Of a stretch of 11,669 nt of DNA, positions 6,868 to 11,669 are shown piece by piece. The notes under the pieces were generated by a model, which worked only from the letters and a program-made list of their open reading frames with translations, was not told the DNA's origin and ran no database searches. The DNA comes from an uncultured Phascolarctobacterium sp. (GTDB lineage: Bacteria; Bacillota; Negativicutes; Acidaminococcales; Acidaminococcaceae). The stretch spans positions 1 to 11,669 of the forward strand of contig UQZN01000031.1 of NCBI GenBank assembly GCA_900545535.1. The letters run 5' to 3'. Within the stretch, counting starts at the first letter, position 1; the number at the start of each line of letters is the position of its first letter. The position numbers were made by a program, and so were the translations under genes.

Positions 6868-6970
6868 GTTTCGGTAAAATTATTATACAAAACAGAAAAG
6901 CGTAAAGTTATTCTCTTGTTATGAAAAAATGTAAAATTTGGAAAAACAATGCATACATCTTGCGTATTTT

Positions 6971-6998
6971 AAGACAAAGTGATATTCTTTTATATAAT
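6971..6998 (+). promoter_or_regulatory. Candidate promoter P1 of the adhesin/riboswitch transcript
   Basis: A perfect TATAAT at 6993-6998 lies 16 bases after AAGACA (6971-6976), which matches TTGACA at four of six positions. A start near 7005 would put the riboswitch aptamer about 30 bases into the RNA, as expected for a leader-borne switch. The -10 is embedded in a perfect inverted repeat. Confidence 0.55.
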
Positions 6999-7008
6999 AA
7001 AAGAATAT
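6982..7008. repeat. Perfect 11-bp inverted repeat over the P1 -10 box
   Basis: ATATTCTTTTA (6982-6992) and TAAAAGAATAT (6998-7008) are exact reverse complements around a 5-base centre (TATAA). The repeat covers the -10 hexamer and probable start point, a typical place for a repressor operator. It could be a chance product of AT-rich sequence, but 11 exact base pairs centred on a -10 is notable. Confidence 0.6.
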
Positions 7009-7029
7009 TAACAAATGTAAAAATAATAT

Positions 7030-7110
7030 AATTGGCAAAACTGGTGAAAACCAGCGACGCAAAGCTACAGGGTCTAAACCGTATGGAATGACAGCCAGCT
7101 GCGCTTAACA
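7030..7110 (+). promoter_or_regulatory. Cyclic di-GMP-I (GEMM-I) riboswitch aptamer
   Basis: The conserved GEMM-I elements occur in order. GGCAAAA (7034-7040) is followed by the hairpin CTGGT-GAAA-ACCAG (7041-7054) with its GNRA tetraloop. Next comes the hallmark GACGCAAAGC (7056-7065), then GGTCTAAACC (7071-7080), the tetraloop-receptor side. A short GTAT loop leads to GGAATGACAGCC (7085-7096). GCT 7064-7066 can pair with AGC 7097-7099 to close the second hairpin. The base I align with Vibrio Vc2 G20 is G7034; G here favours c-di-GMP over cyclic AMP-GMP, on a hand alignment only. The outer P1 helix is not obvious. It lies in the leader of the surface-protein gene, so it senses the second messenger that governs the switch between motile and attached life. 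Confidence 0.88.
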
Positions 7111-7150
7111 GGGATGTGCTACGCAGTTGCGTGACATCTCTGTTTTTTAT
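7107..7150 (+). terminator. Riboswitch expression-platform terminator
   Basis: The arm 7107-7117 (AACAGGGATGT) pairs with 7134-7144 over 11 bp including one G-U. The upper stem is ACGC/GCGT around AGTT, and a run of six T (7143-7148) then ATTT follows. It begins where the aptamer ends, 175 bases before the adhesin start, so it is best read as an attenuator controlled by the riboswitch. An alternative 8-bp stem, 7096-7103 with 7122-7129, would exclude both this terminator and the aptamer's closing helix. Confidence 0.85.
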
Positions 7151-7186
7151 TTCTCAAGAAAATTTTAAAATAAAAAGTAAAAAGTC

Positions 7187-7214
7187 TTGTGGGGGGGTAC
7201 AGAGGTGCTATAAT
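7187..7214 (+). promoter_or_regulatory. Candidate promoter P2 downstream of the riboswitch
   Basis: TGCTATAAT at 7206-7214 is an extended -10 with a perfect TATAAT (7209-7214). TTGTGG (7187-7192) is a weak -35 with a 16-base spacer. A run of seven G (7191-7197) overlaps the -35 and runs into the spacer. Transcription from here would bypass the riboswitch terminator. It is unverified; the rest of the 7150-7310 leader shows no other supported element. Confidence 0.4.
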
Positions 7215-7311
7215 AATTAAAAACCGACTTTTACAATCGTTAATAAAATATTGCAGTTGCGGTAGAAGTGGTTTGCTTGCATTTCCAGTGAATAGTGTTG
7301 GCAAAATTTGG

Positions 7312-7319
7312 AAAGGTGG
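7312..7319 (+). promoter_or_regulatory. Ribosome binding site of the adhesin gene
   Basis: AAAGGTGG precedes three consecutive in-frame candidate starts: GTG 7322, ATG 7325 and ATG 7328, with spacings of 2, 5 and 8 bases. ATG 7325 or 7328 is most likely; 7325 is used here. Confidence 0.6.
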
Positions 7320-7324
7320 TCGTG

Positions 7325-10300
7325 ATGATGTCTGGAAATTCTATAAGAAAAAGAGAATTACAAAGAAAAGTATTATGTTCGCTGCTTGCAGCAGGTGTAA
7401 TGTCCGTTTGTATATCTGGGGGGGACGTATGGGCGGCTGATAGTTTAATAAATGCAGGAGATAAAGAGTATACCGTAGATACTAGTATTACAGCAGATCA
7501 AAATTTGACAAGTGATAATAATGCAATCGTTGGCATAGCAAATGATCAGCTCAATGGTCATTCTGTGATTAATATGAATAATGGGGCGAAATTATCTGTA
7601 AATGCTGCGGCAAGTTCTGGCAGGGCTTACGCAGTAGCTGTAAATAATGGCGCTGATTTTAGATTTAATGGTAAGGGAGAGTTCACTGCAATAGGAAGCG
7701 ATAGTGCACAAGCGCGTACTATTCGCAATAACGGTGGCGGAACAATGAGTTTTGACGGGGATATAACTGTCAATACTAAGGCGGGTAAGCTTTTTAGTGT
7801 GGCAGTTGAAGCGTGGGACAGCGTTGATAAGATGGCGGTTGTAGAGTTTAAAGGTGAGAAAACAACTATTAATGGAAGTGGAGATAAGGTTCAAGTAAAT
7901 GTAATTCAAGTAGTTAGTCAAAACGATACGGGTTCAGTAATTGATTTTGGAGCTGATAAAACAGTTATTAATAACACTTCCTCTGCTGCTGCCGGTGGGG
8001 CTAATTGGGCAAATGTTGCAGTAGTTGATGGAAAAAATGCAGTCCTGAAATTCTCAGGTAAAGATGCTGAATTAAATTCTAATAATACAGGATATACTGC
8101 ACAAGTTATCAGTTTGAATAACGGAGGTAATGTAGAATTTAACGGTGATACTGTCGTTTTAACAGCTAAAAGTGATTATGGTGCTAATGGTATTGGTGGT
8201 TATGGTACGGTTACTTTTAATGGTAAAAATGCAGTTATCAATGCAATTGTAACTGATGGTGTTGGTGCTACAAACAGCATAGGACTGCTTTCAAGTAAAG
8301 CTATCAATGTTACTGATAATGTAGATAAATTGGCAATCAATGTTTATGGATCAGGTGTTTGGAATGGAAATCCGGGACATGCTAATGGTACCGCCGGTAT
8401 CTATGCTGATGCAGATGTAGCTGTTGCTGCTAAAGAGTTAGTTATCAATGTTAAAGCTGGTCAAGCTGTTGATGGTATTAATAGTTATAATGAAGCTGAT
8501 GCCGAAGCACAGGCTAACTACAGTGATGCTTATGGCGTTCGTATGATGAGCGGTAATTTTACTTCCAGTACAGAGACTAATACCAATATTGGAGTATCAG
8601 AAGGATATAAGGCTGCAATCGGGGTAAGTGCAGAAAGCACAGGTACTGTTGCCGAGTTGCGTGGCGATACCACTATTACAGCGGTAGGTAAAACTGCTGC
8701 AACGGCTTTATCAGCTAAAGATAGCGGTCAGATCATCGTCGGCAGTGCAGGTAAAACTGTTACGCTAACAGCAGGAAGCACAGGTGGAAAAGTAATAGGT
8801 ATAAATGCAACTGGCGGTTCTGATGTTACTGTAAATGGTGAAAAATTAGTTCTTGATTTAAATTCCAATGTGACCAATGGAACAGTCGATGACAGGATTA
8901 TAGGTATTGACGGTTCAGCCAATGAGGGCGGTAAAATAACTATCAACAGCGCTGAAACATTACTTACAGGAGTACAGGAAGGTTCCACTGTATATAGTGA
9001 TGGTGTACGCGCTAACATGAGTACGATCGATTTCAATGGTAATGTAACGATTGATCTAAAAGGCGATTTAAAAGATAATGGCAAACAAAGTCAGTTTGCC
9101 GGTGTTAATGTACAATGTGATCCTGGGGATAATTGGGATACAGCAGTCAATTTTAATGGTACAAAAACAGGCATCAAAGTTGCTGGTCAATCGTCCTGGC
9201 TTGCTGCTGTACAAGGTTCTGGTGTTCCGGGTTCGATAAATTTTACTGGTGAAAAGGTTGATTTAACGGCAATAAATAATAAAGCTGTTAGCGATGGCGC
9301 ATCGACAACTGTCGGCATTTATTCTCAGTATGGCGCAACGATAAATTCCGCTGCGGATACTGATATTACGGCAACGGTACAGGCAAACGGTTATGCCAAT
9401 GGTATTTATAATACCAATGCTTATGGTTATAATGGTAAGGTAAAATTAAACGGCAGCTTTACAGCAACAGTTACCAGTAATGAAAAAAGTGTCTATGGCA
9501 TTTATAATGATCCTCTTGCCGAAGACAGTACCGGCGGTTCTGTTTTGATAGGTAAGAATTTGCAGCTGCAAGTTACAGCTGCAAATGGTGAGGCTATAGG
9601 TATTTATGGAGAAGGTAAATATAGTAATACTACTGTTTTAGGCAATACAACTATCACAGCTGCAGGTAAAAATGGTTCTTATGCCCTGTACGCTAAAAAC
9701 GGCGGCCAGATCACCGTCGGCAGCGAAGGCAAAACTGTCAGCCTGACGGGAGACGTGGTATCTGAAAGTAACGGCGTTATTACGCTGGCAGGCGATACCA
9801 ACACTGTTAAAGGCATTGTTACAGCTGATGGCGGCAGCGTTGTTTTGAATGGCGGCGACAAGGCGACTTATACTGTGGATAAATTTGTCACGGCTAACAG
9901 CGGCAAGATCATTGTCAGCGGCGGTACTTTGAATATCGATGAGCTCAAAGATGATACGGATAAAAAGAAATTTGATTTAGCCGGTAATTCACTGGAAGTT
10001 ACCGGTAAGGGCGTGCTGAAGGCGAAGTCTGAAAATGTTTTCGGCAAAGACGCTGATAATAAGACTATAGTGAGCGGTACTGTAGATGAGAAAGTCCTCT
10101 TTAACGGCGGCAAGCTGGCTGTCAGCGATGACAGCTATAAGTTGGCTGACAGTAAAGCCTACAGCACTGCTTTGGCAGCAGCGGAAAGCAATGCGGCTAA
10201 AACAACTCTGGTAATGACCGGTACACTGCAAGGTGAAATTGAAGATAATAAGGCAACAGTAGAAGATTTAGCACCTACAGATGCAGTGCATACCAATGTT

Positions 10301-11669
10301 ACCGGTACGGTCAGTGATAGTACGCTGAACGTAGGCAGTGCAGGTACCGGGTTACCTGATACTGGTGATAATGGTACAACTGTAAACAATAACTTGGGCG
10401 TTAAAGACTTGCAGTTCAGCAGCGGCAATGTAGATGCAAAGGTCAATATCAGCAACGATACCGGACTGACGTTAGTCGGCGACGGCAGCGGAGATTTGCT
10501 GAAAGGTACTAACAGTTCCGGTAATAAAGTAACGGTAGGCAGCACTGATTCCAGTGGAAAAGGTACAGCTGGTATGTTGACCTTAGGCAACACGGCAGCT
10601 GCCAACAGCGGCGGTAACTTGAATGCTGCTGTAGAGCTGGGACACAATGACAGCCAGATGAACGTGGAAGCAGGCAGCTTTAAAGTCGATAAAATTACGG
10701 CTACTGCAGGAACTGTAGCCGTCAATGAAGGTGCGGTCTTAAAAACTGCGGATCTGACTATTGGCAATACTGATGCCAGCACCGCAGGTGCGGTACATGC
10801 GGCAGGCACCGTAGAAGTTGACAAGCTGACCGTAAATAAAGGCACAGTAGCCGTTACCGGTTCTCTGAAAGCCAATGCTTTAAAAGCTTCCAGCGATACC
10901 TCTATCGCAGTCGGCGATTCTACAAGCGCCGGTACGCTGACAGCTACAGGCGTACAACTGCAAGGCGCCAGCATCGTCCTTGACCCTGCCTGGAGAGATG
11001 GCAATACTATCGCGACAGCCTCCAAAGCAGGCTTGGAATTTGCCAATAGTCATCAAATCGACGGCAAATTGACCGTCGGCCAGAACTCAGTTTTAAGCTT
11101 GGGTACCACTGATACCAGCAAAGCCGAAGCAGCCTTTGCCGCTACGGGCCTGACTTGGGGTCAAAATGATATCACCGCCGCTTTGTATATCGATGCGGCG
11201 CAGACTTTGGATAACTCTAACGGCGGCATCAAAGTAGACGGCACGTTGACCCATGACAGTGAGGCAAAAGATCTTGCTGTTGCCAATAACGCAGAATTTG
11301 CCGATAAATCTCTGCTGATGGTAAACAGTGCTGCGGCAACGGCAACGGACGGCGCATTAAAAGCCAACAGCGGCAAATTGACCGTAGACGCCGGCGCTAA
11401 ACTGTACATCGCCGACGCACAGGCTGACCAAACTTATACGATCACCAGCGGTTTTAGCGATACTGGCAGTACGGTCGAGGGTTGGAAAGAGGGCAACCTG
11501 ATTCTGAACAAACTGGTCAAAGGCAATGGCAGCTTTGATAGCAGCAATGGTAACTTTACTGTAAGCACGGAAAAAGTGAAAGCCAGTGAAGCCTTGCCGG
11601 GCGTAGCCCTGCCGAATATTCTGGACGCCATGACATCAGATACCAATTCGGAGTACGCAGGCGTAAAAT
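7325..11669 (+). CDS. Giant secreted surface protein, autotransporter-type adhesin (3' end outside the window)
   Basis: An open frame of at least 1448 codons with no stop, running off the right edge. The N-terminus is a signal peptide: a basic region (RKRELQRK), a hydrophobic core LCSLLAAGVMSVCI at about 17-30, then SGGDVWAAD, with cleavage likely after Ala37 or Ala38. The rest is Gly, Asn, Thr, Val and Ala-rich with one Cys after the signal peptide. Short strands recur (for example VEFNGDTVVLT, TVTFNGKNAVIN), typical of a right-handed beta-helix passenger. Such passengers belong to type V autotransporters, which end in an outer-membrane beta-barrel; the barrel is not in the window, so the class is inferred. 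The probable role is adhesion, aggregation or biofilm. Upstream control by a c-di-GMP riboswitch fits that role. A G7 run lies in the signal-peptide codons. Base and codon use shift from AT-rich, GGT/AAT-type codons to GC-richer GGC/AAC codons from about 9650 on. An S-layer-like or other secreted repeat protein is the main alternative. Confidence 0.8.
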   Translation, partial: MMSGNSIRKRELQRKVLCSLLAAGVMSVCISGGDVWAADSLINAGDKEYTVDTSITADQNLTSDNNAIVGIANDQLNGHSVINMNNGAKLSVNAAASSGRAYAVAVNNGADFRFNGKGEFTAIGSDSAQARTIRNNGGGTMSFDGDITVNTKAGKLFSVAVEAWDSVDKMAVVEFKGEKTTINGSGDKVQVNVIQVVSQNDTGSVIDFGADKTVINNTSSAAAGGANWANVAVVDGKNAVLKFSGKDAELNSNNTGYTAQVISLNNGGNVEFNGDTVVLTAKSDYGANGIGGYGTVTFNGKNAVINAIVTDGVGATNSIGLLSSKAINVTDNVDKLAINVYGSGVWNGNPGHANGTAGIYADADVAVAAKELVINVKAGQAVDGINSYNEADAEAQANYSDAYGVRMMSGNFTSSTETNTNIGVSEGYKAAIGVSAESTGTVAELRGDTTITAVGKTAATALSAKDSGQIIVGSAGKTVTLTAGSTGGKVIGINATGGSDVTVNGEKLVLDLNSNVTNGTVDDRIIGIDGSANEGGKITINSAETLLTGVQEGSTVYSDGVRANMSTIDFNGNVTIDLKGDLKDNGKQSQFAGVNVQCDPGDNWDTAVNFNGTKTGIKVAGQSSWLAAVQGSGVPGSINFTGEKVDLTAINNKAVSDGASTTVGIYSQYGATINSAADTDITATVQANGYANGIYNTNAYGYNGKVKLNGSFTATVTSNEKSVYGIYNDPLAEDSTGGSVLIGKNLQLQVTAANGEAIGIYGEGKYSNTTVLGNTTITAAGKNGSYALYAKNGGQITVGSEGKTVSLTGDVVSESNGVITLAGDTNTVKGIVTADGGSVVLNGGDKATYTVDKFVTANSGKIIVSGGTLNIDELKDDTDKKKFDLAGNSLEVTGKGVLKAKSENVFGKDADNKTIVSGTVDEKVLFNGGKLAVSDDSYKLADSKAYSTALAAAESNAAKTTLVMTGTLQGEIEDNKATVEDLAPTDAVHTNVTGTVSDSTLNVGSAGTGLPDTGDNGTTVNNNLGVKDLQFSSGNVDAKVNISNDTGLTLVGDGSGDLLKGTNSSGNKVTVGSTDSSGKGTAGMLTLGNTAAANSGGNLNAAVELGHNDSQMNVEAGSFKVDKITATAGTVAVNEGAVLKTADLTIGNTDASTAGAVHAAGTVEVDKLTVNKGTVAVTGSLKANALKASSDTSIAVGDSTSAGTLTATGVQLQGASIVLDPAWRDGNTIATASKAGLEFANSHQIDGKLTVGQNSVLSLGTTDTSKAEAAFAATGLTWGQNDITAALYIDAAQTLDNSNGGIKVDGTLTHDSEAKDLAVANNAEFADKSLLMVNSAAATATDGALKANSGKLTVDAGAKLYIADAQADQTYTITSGFSDTGSTVEGWKEGNLILNKLVKGNGSFDSSNGNFTVSTEKVKASEALPGVALPNILDAMTSDTNSEYAGVK
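7418..7424 (+). repeat. G7 homopolymer within the adhesin signal-peptide codons
   Basis: Seven consecutive G encode Gly32, Gly33 and the first base of Asp34. Adding one G gives the reading GGA CGT ATG GGC GGC TGA, and losing one gives ACG TAT GGG CGG CTG ATA GTT TAA. Either slip stops translation within about ten codons, before the mature protein begins. Confidence 0.8.
7654..9470 (+). repeat. Degenerate F-N-G strand repeats in the adhesin passenger
   Basis: A motif of the form hydrophobic-x-F-[NDKST]-G-x-x-hydrophobic recurs about eleven times in this part of the protein: FRFNGKGEF, MSFDGDITV, VEFKGEKTT, LKFSGKDAE, VEFNGDTVV, VTFNGKNAV, IDFNGNVTI, VNFNGTKTG, INFTGEKVD and variants IDFGADKTV and VKLNGSFTA. 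The spacing is irregular, as in beta-helix coils with loops of varied length. The motif fades after about 9500, where the passenger has a different composition. Confidence 0.6.
8663..8770 (+). repeat. 108-bp in-frame repeat, copy 1
   Basis: This encodes 36 residues from GDTTITAVGK to GKTVTLT (codons 447-482 of the adhesin). By hand count it matches the second copy at 24 of 36 residues and about 77 of 108 bases, with no gaps. It is probably an internal duplication of a beta-helix segment. Confidence 0.65.
9641..9748 (+). repeat. 108-bp in-frame repeat, copy 2
   Basis: This encodes 36 residues from GNTTITAAGK to GKTVSLT (codons 773-808), aligned without gaps to the copy 978 bases upstream. It sits at the point where codon choice shifts from GGT/AAT-rich to GGC/CTG-rich, so it may mark a recombination joint in the passenger. 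Confidence 0.65.

Noticed and set aside
6921..7031. Short forward frame of 36 codons starting MKKCKIWKNN
   Set aside because: No ribosome site, and it runs through the promoter and inverted repeat; chance frame in AT-rich DNA.
7189..7440. Forward open frame of 83 codons in the adhesin leader
   Set aside because: It overlaps the second promoter candidate, the ribosome site and the signal-peptide region in another frame, and has no ribosome site of its own or family resemblance.
7654..9470. CRISPR-like or tandem DNA repeat array
   Set aside because: The recurrence is at protein level only; DNA units are divergent and irregularly spaced, and no direct repeat-spacer pattern exists.
10159..11046. 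Long reverse-strand open frame (295 codons) inside the adhesin gene
   Set aside because: It is a Ser/Pro/Leu/Ala-rich shadow of the repetitive forward gene, with no recognisable domain; the forward frame is open across the whole region and has a signal peptide and ribosome site.

Overview
The window suggests a diderm member of the Firmicutes, most likely the Negativicutes (Phascolarctobacterium/Acidaminococcus-like). This is inferred, not proven. The grounds are Firmicutes-style signals (strong AAGGAGG ribosome sites, intrinsic terminators, a GEMM-I riboswitch) beside a large, Gly/Asn/Thr-rich exported protein of autotransporter type, which needs an outer membrane.

Region 1 (about 1-1610) is a tightly packed four-gene operon that looks like accessory or phage-type DNA. 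It encodes a ribbon-helix-helix protein, a small Cys-rich zinc-ribbon protein, a sigma-factor-like protein with a region-4-type helix-turn-helix, and a small protein resembling phage helicase loader/inhibitors of the G39P type. No integrase, capsid or toxin gene is visible.

Region 2 (about 1610-3561) has a 210-bp leader with two inverted repeats. It is followed by a UbiD-family decarboxylase with intact catalytic residues and the small zinc-ribbon subunit D of non-oxidative hydroxyarylic acid decarboxylases. The UbiX-type prenyl-FMN synthase usually found in such clusters is not in the window. A strong intrinsic terminator closes the unit.

Region 3 (3584-6867) is a three-gene operon: a MoxR-type AAA+ ATPase, a C-terminal von Willebrand A domain protein with a complete MIDAS motif, and an unrecognised 212-residue helical protein. 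A terminator follows. This is the chaperone/remodelling pair architecture (CbbQ-CbbO, NorQ-NorD, CoxD-CoxE type) with an unknown client.

Region 4 (6868-11669) is the most interesting part. A promoter whose -10 lies in a perfect inverted repeat reads into a cyclic di-GMP-I (GEMM-I) riboswitch with a terminator expression platform. Then come a second candidate promoter with a G7 tract in its spacer and an open-ended giant surface protein gene running off the right edge (at least 1448 codons). A second G7 tract lies inside the signal-peptide codons, where a gain or loss of one G leads at once to a stop codon. Together these suggest layered control of an adhesin: second-messenger attenuation plus possible slipped-strand phase variation.
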